Of a stretch of DNA of 64,000 nt, positions 12,795-24,971 are shown piece by piece. Under the pieces are notes generated by a model. The model was not told the origin of the DNA. It made no database searches and saw nothing but the letters and a program-made list of their open reading frames with translations. The translations under genes and the position numbers were made by a program. The stretch comes from Ecdyonurus torrentis (lineage: Eukaryota > Arthropoda > Insecta > Ephemeroptera > Heptageniidae). Position 1 is the first letter of the stretch. Each line of letters opens with the position of its first letter. The stretch lies in NCBI GenBank assembly GCA_949318235.1, contig OX439127.1:2013672-2077671 (forward strand). Reading direction: 5' to 3'.

Positions 12795-14493
12795 TAAAAT
12801 ATTAATATAACCTATTTCTTTTCTTTCGTTTAAAATTCATATAGTATTTCGACTCGACACGTGTGTAACATTTAACACGTGTAAAACATAAATTATTCCC
12901 CACCTCCTCAATAAAGTCGTTAATATTTACGAGGTTACAAATTCATTTCAAAATTTTTTTTTGTTTCTATTATGCAATTTCACAACAAAAAAAAATTATA
13001 TATGTAGGAATAATTTCACCCTAACTATAATGAAAAGTTACGTCATGAAAATGTCACATAAATAATATTCCTTATCTTTTAATTCAAGATCCAATTATCA
13101 TAAATAATCCTTCTCTAAACTGATAACAAACTCATAATGACTACTATTCATACCACGGTATCACACAAAGTTCTCGCTTCAACAAGTTCCCCTCTCAGTT
13201 AAAACTATTTTAAATTCAATTCATATAATGTAGAATCTATCTTTCAAACTTTATTTCAGTTAAAAATAATAATTACGAAGAAAATTTACGATTTATAATT
13301 ACGTAAAAATAATAACAAACCTGTTGCAAAAATTTTAATATCCAACATTTAACACTGTTTTCCATCATAATTGCATATAAAACTTACTGCGTTTTAATTT
13401 TATTATATCAAAGCATATTATTAAATCAAATTTTGTTAATTTCATTGCTTTAAACAATTAATAAACGTAAATTTCATCGAAAATCACACATTCCTATGTT
13501 TGTAAACAATCGCCATCCATTTTAAGCAACATAAGTAGGGGTACCAACTTCGTTGTAAAAATTTCACTTAAAATTAAATTTTGTTCCAAAAACACTAGAT
13601 TTAGGGAAATTTTTGTGCAGATTTACCAAGTTCATCAGAGTTCAAATATTACGATCATTTTTACGTAAAAATATGAAATAAAGTACAGAAATACATTTTA
13701 TTCATTTTTATTTGATCAAAACTTCCAATACATAGAAATAAAACTCTCTTTTCAATAATTAAATTTTAAAAAGATATATATAAATATAAAAATACTACAT
13801 ACTATTTTTTTTGTGATTTTAATAATTTTTTTAATACAGTACGTTCAATTGACAACAATATATAATACATTTCAATTGTCATTTTAATCGCATTTAACTT
13901 ATAACATATTCATAGACATATTTCATATAAAACTAAATATTTTAGTAAAAAATATAGCATATATAAGCAATAGTTGCACATTTATATCAGTCTTCTCAGC
14001 TCCTTGAGGAATTACAAAATACAATTTGGATACAATAATAATCACTAATACTAAATAGTAGAGTATACAAAAGAATTCACCTAAAGTTTACATCCTATTT
14101 TGGCACACAATCACACACATTTTTCATTAAATACAGCAATAATAAATCAATTAAATTACTCTTTTTAATAACAAAAATAGGATAATGATTTGAATATTCT
14201 TACACACTATAATATAGGAAAATCTCAACACAATGAGATAACATTTTAAACAATCTCTCACATTTGTACTATGAAACCTGATGGCACAGTTTTAAGCTTA
14301 CATTTCAATAAAAATATTAACATTTAATTAGGTATTCAAGGTTTTAAATATCAGACTAATTTTATCTCTCATTTACAATGAGTTTATGGAAAAAAAAATT
14401 GTGAACATGAATGAACATTATAAAAAAAAAAATAATAATAATCAATAAGCACCACATACAATGTCTTATCTTATAATGCCTCCTTTCTTTTCA
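12795..14493. other. AT-rich spacer between integrase and env
   Basis: About 1.7 kb without a convincing frame on either strand. It ends in a pyrimidine-rich TTTCTTTTCAG splice acceptor (AG at 14494-14495). Length and position suit the intron region of an env subgenomic mRNA. I see nothing else in it. Confidence 0.5.
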
Positions 14494-14537
14494 GATCCAT
14501 TTATACATTATACTGCATATCAACTTGTACATGTAAT

Positions 14538-16374
14538 ATGCTACCAATTAAAAATGGAATTTTATTTAGCTTTGAGAATGAAATTCAAATTTCTAATACT
14601 GAATGGACTATTGTTATAGACTACAATTTGAATATTAACCAAGAATTTGTTTATAGAATTGAGAAAATTTATAATAATTTAAACATAACTAGTTATAATG
14701 GAACTATTATATATCCTGCTCAATTCCAAGATATTAAATATTACAATGAGCATTCTTTCATAAAAAATATCAAATATAAGATAGATAGTTTAAAGAATAT
14801 TATTTCAAATTTTGACTTATTGTTGTTACATGAAAATGATATGAAATTACACAAAAGAACAAAAAGGGCCATATTACCTTTTGTAGGAGAGGCCTTAAAT
14901 CAACTTTTTGGTACTTTAAGTACAAGTTCTTATCATAAAATTATGAAAAGAATTAATTCAAATGCAAATAATAATAATAAAATAAATCATATCATAAAAC
15001 ATCAATATTCAATAATTAATAACACAATAAGCATTGTACAGCGCCAAGATAAAAATATAGAATTGTTAAAAAACATTACTCATAATTCAGGACAGGAAGT
15101 TTTGACCAATTTGCAGAGAGTTGATTCACAAATGTTACATCTTGAAGTCCAGATCTCTAGCCTTCTTTGCTATCTGTTGACTCTGCAAACATTTTCAACA
15201 ATTTTAGATAATTTTGAATTAAACATACTACAATTACAAAATGCATGGAATTTATTGAAAACAGGGACTGTTCACCCATACTTTTTACCCCCCACTACTT
15301 TTATGCAAATATTACTTCATATTAGTAATCAATTGATACCTCCATTAAAGTTACTTTTCCCAATAACTAACTCAAACTTAGCAGCTTTTTATAATATTTT
15401 AACACCCTATGCTTTTATTGAAAATAATGTTATTAAAATTATTTTACAAATGCCTTTATCTACTTACAATGAACAATTTGATTTATACAAAATATTCAAA
15501 ATACTATTCATGATATCATCAAATCACAGGTTAGAACTATTATCAGATTACACTTACTTTTCAATTTCTAAGTCAAATCAATTTTATTCCTTGAACACTG
15601 ATAAAGACATTAGCAATTGTAATAATAAACAAACAACTTGGTGTTCACTACACACATCTTTTCATTCCATACATTAAATTTCATGCATACATGCATTATT
15701 TATATCTGATAGCAATCAAATTAAAGAAATGTGTACATTTACTATAGTAAATAATAAAATACCCAAATTTATTAAAATTAATTATTCAACTTGGATTTAC
15801 AGTACACAGGAAAAACATATAATACAACTGTCATGCAATAATAAAACTAAAGAAAAATCTATTGTTTTGACAGGCTCAGGACTCATACAATTACCAAACT
15901 CATGTAAAGCAAACAGTAAATATTTTATGTTACCACAGCATAATACTTTTGTTACTGAATATAATAATACTAAAATTTTTCGGATCCCTAATATTGATTT
16001 TGATGTTTTACATCATACAGAAACAAATGTTCAAAATGATAAAAATATTGATAAAAGTTATAATGACACAATTCTATCATTTGAATTTTAAAATTACAAA
16101 ATTTTGAAAAATAAGCAACAACTCAGTTTACTATTACATGATTTAAAACAGCAACAACAAATTAATTTATTAAATAATCATAAAACACATTTGAATATTA
16201 CTTTATATTTATGTTTTTCTATCATTTTTATTTTTTGTTTCTATAATTATAGGGAAAATGTTGTCAAAATATATTCACATTGCTTAAAAAATAAATCAAA
16301 CGAAAATAATTCACAACAAAGTAATATAGAAATGGCGTCATCAGATAATATTTTACGCCAAAATCATTCAGTTT
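14538..16374 (+). pseudogene. env: Envelope fusion glycoprotein (errantivirus/baculovirus F-like), broken
   Basis: Class-I-type fusion protein of insect errantiviruses, related to baculovirus F. The first 379 codons carry several N-x-S/T sites. A furin-type cleavage site (KRTKR) near residue 114 is followed at once by a hydrophobic fusion-peptide-like stretch (AILPFVGEALNQLFGTL). Stops at 15675-15677 and 16089-16091 split the frame. The last block (16104-16374) holds a transmembrane segment around LYLCFSIIFIFCFYNY and a short cytoplasmic tail. A strong splice acceptor 43 bases upstream of the ATG supports expression from a spliced mRNA. No clear signal peptide is seen from this ATG; it may come from an upstream exon. 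Inactive as it stands. Confidence 0.85.
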
Positions 16375-16459
16375 AATTCAAATCAAGTAATTAAACAGTG
16401 ACTTCAACAATGGAACAAAAAATAAATAAATAAAAAAAATAATAATAATAATCTGTAAC

Positions 16460-17743
16460 TTAATTACAGGCACCTTGACACTCACCTTTCTTCCCCATTG
16501 AAGGCAATACACGTGGATTACGTTGATAGCCATGGTCAAGTGGAGAACGCTGTATATAGGCGTTTAAAAGGTTCTGGTCACAGGGACCACCGTGTTGATA
16601 AGCGTGTCCACCACAGGCACCATCATCATGTTGCACGTAATCCGGTACACCAAGCGGGCCCATCTCAAACAAGTCAGCACCATTTCTCGAAGGACGAGTC
16701 ACGTCCTTGGTACCAGCATTGTAATCGTGCATCCTCTTCACACCACGATTGGCACCAAAAACATAGCCCTGGGTTGAATCAGCAACACCATAAGATCCAT
16801 CAGACGGAAACAAAACCGGAGCCCCAGGACGATCAAGAAAGCGACCAAGGTGCACTGCAAGATATAGAGGATTTGTTACAAAAATATCGTAATAAATCTT
16901 ATGAACATCAAAAAGTAACTCACCATCCAACTTTGCTGGCTTCCGACCAACATCCACAACAGCCTCAACATGATGATCAGGATTTTCGACGACTGGTCTT
17001 CCAGCAAACGATACGTCATTTTGGATGGCCTTCTCAACAACAGGAGCATCAACAACAACAGACACCACAGGATTTACCACGTTCATCATATTATCAATCA
17101 AGGGCACAGCACGCTTCACGTCTTCCAGTTGACGTAATGGACAAATGTCAAATTCATTGTTCCTCAGTTTCACAACTCCCACACCTCCTACTCCAACAGT
17201 CATGGTGCGGAACAACAGAATGTTTGGAATAATTGGATAGAATATCCCAACACTTGGGATAATCTGATTCTTCTTCACGATATTGTTGATCACCTCCCAC
17301 TTACGATCAGTAATCAGAAAGTCATCTTCTTCAGTGTAAATCTCATCATCATACACGTTCAGCACATCAACATTGCCTTCATAATTGAACAAGTTAGTAA
17401 ACATGCTCAGTTGCTCAATATTGCACACTCAAATTTTGTGACCACCAGTAAAATAACGATCCATACTGGCTGTGTAATATCCTTCTTCTTTTAGGAATCC
17501 TCCGATGGCAGTTACTCCATTTGTTTCCTTACTCCAGTTCAAAATGTAATTTACAATACTGCCATATCATTGCATAACTTCCATTTCCCAGTTCACGACA
17601 AAAGAAAACTTTCGCGAAGTTTCAAGTTCAAGGACAAGGACTTTTTTCACGTTCACAACATGATCAATTTTCTTGTATTTAATATACACTACATAGTGTA
17701 ATTTAGATTCTTCAAACAGTCCACAGTCTTCTAGTAAATCCAT
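16460..17743 (-). pseudogene. Antisense accessory gene with an intron, unknown function
   Basis: A minus-strand frame lies inside the plus-strand retroelement, between env and the 3' LTR. It starts at ATG 17743 in a good context (ATCATGG). It runs 428 codons with only two interruptions, both TGA (17567-17569 and 17429-17431). Codon content is more GC-rich than its neighbours. On this strand 16923-16855 has a GTGAGT donor, a TCTATATCTTGCAG acceptor and a length of 69 nt (3n), so the frame stays open spliced or unspliced. The C-terminal end contains an AAG/GTGAGT donor near 16482, so the last codons may be intron. The N-terminal half has VVNW, NWSKETNGV and DRYFTGG blocks; the C-terminal part is Gly/His/Pro-rich. 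I do not recognise the family. It may be a host gene fragment captured in reverse. Confidence 0.65.
16855..16923 (-). other. Putative 69-nt spliceosomal intron in the antisense gene
   Basis: Read on the minus strand it begins GTGAGTTACT and ends CCTCTATATCTTGCAG. It is AT-rich, unlike its flanking exons. It is a phase-1 intron and its removal keeps the frame. In the sense direction of the retroelement these signals are reversed, so the intron would survive an RNA stage. Confidence 0.6.
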
Positions 17744-18258
17744 GATCACTTATTTTAGGACCATTAACCATTAACAGTCAAAAATCAATTGAAATCATAG
17801 TTCAGTCTTACTCTCGTCGATATCACAACATTTCGTTTTGTTTTCAATTTTACACAACGTTGCCGTTGTGAGAAAATTCTCATTGTTGTCAAGTCTATTT
17901 TCATTAACGTATAAATATCCAATTTTCTATTTTCAACGTTACTTTACGTATATAATATCAATATGAATATTGTAAGTTTGATTTATTCTATTTTTTTATG
18001 ATTCATAATAATTTTATTGTTCTTTATTATAAAATTAATGTTTTACTTTTAAAAAGTGGTAATAACCAATAGCAAGTAGTTTATATAACGATACCAGATG
18101 GAGTCACCAATCACATAAGATCTATAGTTAAACTTTTCTAAAATATAGATGTCGCCAATTTTTCCGCGGCAATTATTTTATATTCAAATATTGTAAATTT
18201 TTATCATCACAACTCTATGTAATTCACATTTAAAATATTTTATAAAAATATTTTCAAT

Positions 18259-18270
18259 GGAGAAGGGAGT
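18259..18270 (+). other. Polypurine tract of the LTR retrotransposon
   Basis: GGAGAAGGGAG lies two to three bases before the TGTGATG start of the 3' LTR, where plus-strand priming is expected. Confidence 0.8.
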
Positions 18271-18272
18271 TA

Positions 18273-18914
18273 TGTGATGACAAAAATATGGTTATTTTAC
18301 AATATTATAATAAATATAAGAATTTTATATTAGAGAGAGAAAACGATAGAGTTGAGAGAAACTTGGGCTAAAAATACGTGTCGCGGGTCAATAACTCATG
18401 GTATGACTAATACTATGACTCATAGCATGACATTGGGTATGACTCATCGCTATGTGATGACTCATATTATGACTCATATTTTAGCTATGACTCATCGTTT
18501 TCATGCATAAAGTTATGCAATAAGTGCATATTATTATGTAATATAATTGACAGTTAAAACTATAATTTATGGTCTAAGTTAGTTTCGATTAGTTAATAAA
18601 ATCGTTTGATTTTCGGACTACTATATATAGTCCGGACCAGAATCTCAAAACACAGACGAATTTGAATAGTCATAGTTTGACCACAAACTCGCTTGCAAAC
18701 TTTGAGATTCTGTCTACCCGGCCGTATATACCATGTACCGCATTGTACTGTAAGTACTATTATATATTTATTTTTCAATAAACTTTTACTTGTAATATTG
18801 ACTTTTGCTCTCAGACTTCGAACCTACTCCACATGGGATTAATATATAATATATATATAGAGTAAATATTATGTTATAGCTATCCTAAATAAAGTATATA
18901 TCAACCCTATTACA
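18273..18914 (+). repeat. 3' LTR
   Basis: 642 bases colinear with the 5' LTR without indels. It has 26 substitutions by hand count and five of the six TGACTCA sites (18416-18494). It is followed directly by resumed PolB-1 sequence. Confidence 0.92.
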
Positions 18915-21576
18915 TTTGTTAGGAGTGAAGGTCCAAATAATAATCCATCTATATCTTCATCCACTACAAAACAAAATCATGTCTCGATGAGTTTCGGTTA
19001 TATTGTATATTCTAACTTTCCAAAAGAAATAATGGATGGAATTCCACTTAATGAGAGAATCAAAAGTAATGCCATAAATCCTACCAAGCTATTTTTTGAA
19101 TGACCTTGTTAAATACAGTCAAAAAATGAAAATAATTTATGCGATGAATGAAAAAAATGCATAACCTTACTTCTGCAGAACAGAAAGCATTTGACAATTT
19201 AGAAAAATGTTATGTGTGTAAGAAATGTTATACTGAAAAAAATCCTAAAATTAGAGATCACTGTTATATCACTGGAAAATATAGAGGTCCAGCGCATAAC
19301 ATTTGTAACATTCAAGCAGAAAATCCTAAGTTTTTACCTGAATATCTTCATAATAATTCACACTATGATGGTCACTTCATTATAAAGCAATTAGGGGACA
19401 TCAATGCTAAGATAAAAGTCATTCCTAACACTTCAGAGAATAAGATTACATTCTCTATCATTCAAAAAGATGGCATAGAAATTCGATTTCTTATCTCATT
19501 TCGTTTCATGTCAACTAGTTTAGATAACTTGTCAAAAAATTTGACCCCAGTTATGTTATTTAAGTTGAAAAACATTTTGGGAAAGAACATATTGAATTAT
19601 TACATAGAAAATGTGTATTTTGTGATCATTATATTGACAACTCTGAGACACTAAAAGAAACAAAACTTCCACCTTACAAAGAATTCTATAGCAAGCTATA
19701 TGAAAACGATATCACAAAAAGCGATTATAAACATGCCTTTAAATGTAAGAACTTAGCTGAGTACAGTGATCTCTACTTAAAACTCGACGTACTTTTGCTC
19801 GTTGACATATTTCAAGCATTTCAAGAAGTTTGCTTAAAATCTATGGCCTAGACCCGTGCTGGTATAACACTGCTCCGGGGCTTGCATGGAATGCAGCACT
19901 CAAGAAAACAGAAGTAGAACTTGAGCTGATTCAAGATGAGGAGATGCTACTCATGATAGAAAAATGCATTTGTTGAGTTGTTGCACAATGTATAAAAAGA
20001 TATGCAATGCTAGGAATATTTAGTTAGGGAATACTGCAAAGAAATATAAGAAATTTATTGCTTATTTGGATGCTAATGACCTTCATGGTTAGGCAATGTG
20101 TCAGCTGTTGCCAAAAGATGAATTCAGATTGTCAAGCTCAAAAATATTTCCTGCTGAATTTATAAAAAATCTTAAACCTGACCAGACAAAGGGATATATA
20201 CTAGAAGTAGACGTAAAGTAACCTAAAGAGCTACATGATACACATAAAGACTTACCATTTTTACCTGAAACCCGTGTTTCACCTTACTACCTTATTTCAC
20301 AAAGTGAGGTACGTTGTGCATTAGAGACTACTTTAGCAAGCTCTAAACCATGGCATACAACTCGTCAAATTTCATAGAGTTATTAGCTTCCACCAGTCTA
20401 ATTAGTTGAAAGAATATATATATCTGAATACAACTAAAAGACAAGCAACTACACATGCTTTGAAAAAGAATTTTCAATCTGATGAATAATGCAGTTTTTG
20501 GCAGGACAATGGAGCAAGTTCGAAACAGAATAATTTAGAGTTTGTAAACAACGTCAAAATGATGCGAAAGTTAGTCATTCTTTAAAAGAAGAGTTATTTG
20601 CAATGAAAATTTGTGTGCAGTATTAAGTCAAAAGGAGATTGTTACGATGTGTAAGCCAATTTATGTTGAAATGAGTATTCTAGACTTATCAAAAGAACTA
20701 ATGTATGTCTTTCACTTCAAGACAATGCTATCCCGCTACGGTGCTGCACTTTCGTTACATGGATACTTACTCTTATATAAGAGATGCTTAAAGACAAGCA
20801 TGATTTTGACACGTCACACTATCCTTTTGAAAATGTATTATATAATGATATAAATAAGAAAGTGTTAGACAAATTCAAAAATAAAGCTAATTTCATTCCT
20901 GTAAAGTCATTTGTAGGATTAACAGCTAAAATGTACGCCCTTAAATATGGTATTAATGTAATGAAAAGTGCAAAAGGTGTAAAGAAGCACGCTTTGACCA
21001 AAAAAATTAGTTACTTAGATTATGTTCGTTGCTTTAAATATAATACTATAAATCGTGTTCAATTTCGCATCATGCAAAATAAGGAGCATATCGATCTTGT
21101 TGCGATAAAAAGGTCTATCTCGTTTTTTGTCAGTAGAAGCAAAATACTTATCTCGTATTTTGTCAGTGGAAACAACAGGCCTATCTCGTGATTTGTCAGT
21201 GGAAGTAAAAGGCTATCTCGAGCGCCATCTACATAACGTTCGGGAACGAGATAGGCCTTTTGATTCCACTGACAAAATACGAGATAGGCCTTTTGCTTCT
21301 ACTGACAAAAAAAGAGATAGGCCTTTTGCTGTCACTGACAAAAAACGAGATAGGCCTTTTTTTGGCAACAAGATCGATATGTTGTATACAAAAGAAGTAA
21401 GCAAAGTATCTTTAACATCTCTGGATGATAAAAGGTCCATTTTTCCGAATCGAGTAAATACACTCCCTGATGGCCACTATTTAATTCCGACGATTGTAGA
21501 AGAAATAAGCCGATATGATGTTGAGTATTTTAATATGTTTCATATTTGTTCAGACGATGAGGAAGAATGTTTATAA
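18915..21576 (+). pseudogene. polB: Polinton DNA polymerase B, C-terminal part (PolB-1)
   Basis: Continues the polymerase interrupted at 6304. In order: EGPNNNP and MSFGYIV after the exonuclease start; a zinc cluster (CYVCKKCY); the ISFRFMSTSLDNL block near 19495; the LDVLLLVDIF block near 19780; motif A, YLDANDLHG, near 20065, with TAG where W is expected; an NNAVFG block near 20484; and motif C near 20759-20773, reading DTYS instead of DTDS. The C-terminus (VSLTSLDDKRS, DGHY) ends at 21576. Many frameshifts and stops and the damaged motif C make it inactive. A 295-bp foldback element lies between 21087 and 21381. Confidence 0.88.
21087..21381. mobile_element. Foldback element with tandem 36-bp units in each arm
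   Basis: The ends are a perfect 17-bp inverted repeat (CATATCGATCTTGTTGC). Each arm contains three to four copies of a roughly 36-bp unit with the core GAGATAGGCCTTTT and a CACTGACAAAA tail, in opposite orientation in the two arms. The centre is near 21235. It is inserted in the last part of PolB-1. ATCGAT at both edges may be a target duplication. No coding capacity of its own. Confidence 0.85.
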
Positions 21577-22813
21577 TAAAAGTGATATGCGTTACATGAA
21601 TATATGTGTTTTTGCTTTGCTTTACACTATGCATATACTTATATAAAAATACATAAAAAATATTATATTAAAAATGTAATTGTAAAGAATTTTTAACTAT
21701 GCTATAAAGTAGAGCTGTGGAAACCGCTAAAAATTACGAAACCGGATAATCGTTTTAATTTTTTATAGGTTTGATTAAATCGATAAAAAACAAAACGATT
21801 CGATTTTCGATTTTGCCGGTTTTTTCAGTCATTATTTTGATTTCTACTTTAAAAATCGGTTTACAAAATTCGGTATTTACCATCTAAAAATAGAAAATCG
21901 ATTCGTAAAGGTCAATTGTTATAAAAAAATCAAAAATATTGATAAACCGAATTTTTTTATTATATTACTTACTTGGAATCGTTAGATTTGCATTTCTTTA
22001 TTTCTATTTTAAAGTTCTTTAATGATATTCAGTTTTATATTAAAACAATGGTCCCAAACTAAAAAAAAAAAAATATAATATAATATAATATAATAATTTT
22101 TTTCCTTCTTACATGATATAAGAAACCCAATAAATATATCGAAACAGCACTTACGATTCACACAATTTTTGTTATTCCATTCATAGACATAAAGGTATAT
22201 GTCTATGATTCCATTTTTTAAAAAATATTTTTTTTTTAATTTTTGCAACTATATTATATGTTTTATTTATAAAGTATATACAATCAAATTAGTCACCTGT
22301 GCAAAATAAAGATCTAAAAAATGCGTATTGAACTCAGTATATATTATGGACTTAGGTATTAAAGGGAAAGAATGCTAGGCTATTGTCATAGACATATACA
22401 TGTATATATCTATGGCTATTGTACTTTTCATATACCGTTTTAAAAGTATTGGAGTACAGGTAAGTAAAAAAATGAACGAGGGGTTGGTCAGTTCGTCAGT
22501 AAAAGCTGCATGATCATAGAATAGTCATCCTACTCTTCTTGTTTTTTTGTTTGTTTTTTTGTTTTTTTCTTCAGATAAGTAATAAAAAAAAGAAAGTAAT
22601 ATAAAAAGAAATAAATAAATTAAAGTTTGTTTTAAGTTTAGGTAAGAAACTTACTTCTATCAAATTAGTAGCAGCTAATTAACCAATAGATATAATAAAG
22701 TTGAATTAAAAACGTTTTACATTTTTTCTGTATCATTATCTAAATAAATAAATGAATAAATGAATGAGTGAAATACTTTTTTTCTTTTTTTCTCTCTTTC
22801 TCTCTCTCTCTCT
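21577..22813. other. Non-coding AT-rich stretch
   Basis: At 21715-21960 CGGTTT and AAACCG/AATCG motifs recur in both orientations, hinting at another decayed foldback repeat. Otherwise I see no gene. Confidence 0.4.
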
Positions 22814-24037
22814 ATCATTCATTCATTCATTCATTCATTCATTCATTCATTCATTCATTCATTCATTCATTCATTCATTCATTCATTCATTCATTCATTC
22901 ATTCATTCATTCATTCATTCATTCATTCATTCATTCATTCATTCATTCATTCATTCATTCATTCATTCATTCATTCATTCATTCATTCATTCATTCATTC
23001 ATTCATTCATTCATTCATTCATTCATTCATTCATTCATTCATTCATTCCTTCTTTCGTTCGTTCGTTCGTTCGTTCGTTCGTTCGTTCGTTCGTTCGTTC
23101 GTTCGTTCGTTCGTTCGTTCGTTCGTTCGTTCGTTCGTTCGTTCGTTCGTTCGTTCGTTCGTTCGTTCGTTCGTTCGTTCGTTCGTTCGTTCGTTCGTTC
23201 GTTCGTTCGTTCGTTCGTTCGTTCGTTCGTTCGTTCGTTCGTTCGTTCGTTCGTTCGTTCGTTCGTTCGTTCGTTCGTTCGTTCGTTCGTTCGTTCGTTC
23301 GTTCGTTCGTTCGTTCGTTCTTTCGTTCGTTCGTTCGTTCGTTCGTTCGTTCGTTCGTTCGTTCGTTCGTTCGTTCATTCGTTCTTTCATTCATTCATTC
23401 ATTCATTCATTCATTCATTCATTCCTTCATTCCTTCCTTCCTTCCTTCCTTCCTTCCTTCCTTCCTTCCTTCCTTCCTTCCTTCCTTCCTTCCTTCCTTC
23501 CTTCCTTCCTTCCTTCCTTCCTTCCTTCCTTCCTTCCTTCCTTCCTTCCTTCCTTCCTTCCTTCCTTCCTTCCTTCCTTCCTTCCTTCCTTCCTTCCTTC
23601 CTTCCTTCCTTCCTTCCTTCCTTCCTTCCTTCCTTCCTTCCTTCCTTCCTTCCTTCCTTCCTTCCTTCCTTCCTTCCTTCCTTCCTTCCTTCCTTCCTTC
23701 CTTCCTTCCTTCCTTCCTTCCTTCCTTCCTTCCTTCCTTCCTTCCTTCCTTCCTTCCTTCCTTCCTTCCTTCCTTCCTTCCTTCCTTCCTTCCTTCCTTC
23801 CTTCCTTCCTTCCTTCCTTCCTTCCTTCCTTCCTTCCTTCCTTCCTTCCTTCCTTCCTTCCTTCCTTCCTTCCTTCCTTCCTTCCTTCCTTCCTTCCTTC
23901 CTTCCTTCCTTCCTTCCTTCCTTCAATCATTCATTCATTCATTCATTCATTCATTCATTCATTCATTCATTCATTCATTTATTTATTAATTCATTTGTTC
24001 ATTCATTCATTCATTCATTCATTCATTCATTCATTCA
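22814..24037. repeat. 1.2 kb compound (NTTC)n tetranucleotide array
   Basis: Successive blocks of ATTC, GTTC (about 85 units with rare variants), ATTC, CTTC (over 120 units) and ATTC. Only the first base of the unit changes between blocks. All frames through it are repeat artefacts. A CT-rich tract precedes it. Confidence 0.98.
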
Positions 24038-24971
24038 TATCGGTTTTTTATTTTCACGGACATTAAAGACAACATTTAAAAAATATATAATATACCAAAA
24101 ATTATAATAAGACCAATAAAAGTATTGCTTAAATTTTAGTATGAAATATAGTAAGCTATATTCACATATATAACTAAAATCATTTTTACACGCAAAACTG
24201 TATAATTTATAAAAAAATTAAAATATATATATTTTATTTATTTATTTATTTTTTTTTACAAACGTCAAGCTTACAATTGGTATACAGAAGTAAAAAAATA
24301 TATAAGGTAAAAACGGCAGTAGGGTTGAAAGGGATTTAGTTCCAAGCCTTCAGGCGTTCAGCTGGTTGTGTTTTGCGTTCTGAAGGAAGAAATAAAACAT
24401 ATCATTGTGCAGAATAAATTCCTTTTTTTTTTTTGGAGGTAGAATTTTAAAACTGATTTTTACTCCTCAAATTCAAAATTTCATTATAAATTATTGTTTT
24501 TGATTAGAAATGGTATTATTTTAAAAATTTTAATACTTTTAAATACTTTTTTTTACAATTAAAAAATTCGAACTAAAATACTAAAATTATGATCATATAT
24601 ATATATTAATATATGTTTGCAATTTGAAGATTATATAAGACGCATTTTTTTATTGTTTTTAAAATACTCTAAAAAAAGAGTTTTTAATAAATTAGCTTAA
24701 TTTGTAAGACACGACCTTGATAGATCACGAACTATCAAAAATTTGATAGTAAAATTTGTTAAAATACAATAAAAAATTTAATTTCTGACGAATGTTTTTT
24801 GTCTTAATAAATGTTTATTTTCCTTTTTATGCACAGCAGTATTTTCTACTACATATTGAATACAAAATGATATTTGTAACATTGAATTAGATTTAAGACA
24901 GACTTTTGCATACATACAAAAAAGGGTATTTTCCGTGTTTCATACAATTGCAGTAAAACTATAGCAATATA

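Larger units (their letters stand above)
6305..18914 (+). mobile_element. Env-bearing Ty3/gypsy (errantivirus-like) LTR retrotransposon
   Basis: A 12.6 kb element with two 642-bp LTRs, a tRNA-Leu-type primer-binding site, gag, protease-RT-RNase H-integrase, a spliced-type env and a purine tract before the 3' LTR. It is inserted into PolB-1. The LTRs differ at 26 of 642 positions by my hand alignment (about 4%), so the insertion is not recent. I see no clean target-site duplication: the left flank ends AATG, the right begins TTTG. All genes carry breaks. About 1.7 kb without recognised genes (12,795-14,493) separates integrase from env, and an extra antisense gene lies between env and the 3' LTR. 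Confidence 0.93.

Noticed and set aside
16498..17232. 244-codon plus-strand His/Gln-rich frame opposite the antisense gene
   Set aside because: Composition is what the reverse complement of the minus-strand codons predicts. The splice signals and start context are on the minus strand.
17429..17569. Selenocysteine recoding of the two TGA codons
   Set aside because: No SECIS-like element identified, two sites in an element with other decayed genes, and no selenoprotein family match. Ordinary nonsense mutation is simpler.
6299..18920. Target-site duplication for the 12.6 kb retroelement
   Set aside because: The four bases on each side (AATG and TTTG) do not match and shifting the ends by a few bases does not help.
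22764..24107. Frames of over 400 codons (FIHS, FVRS and FLPS repeats) and antisense Lys/Glu/Gly/Arg-rich frames
   Set aside because: Direct by-products of the (NTTC)n array.
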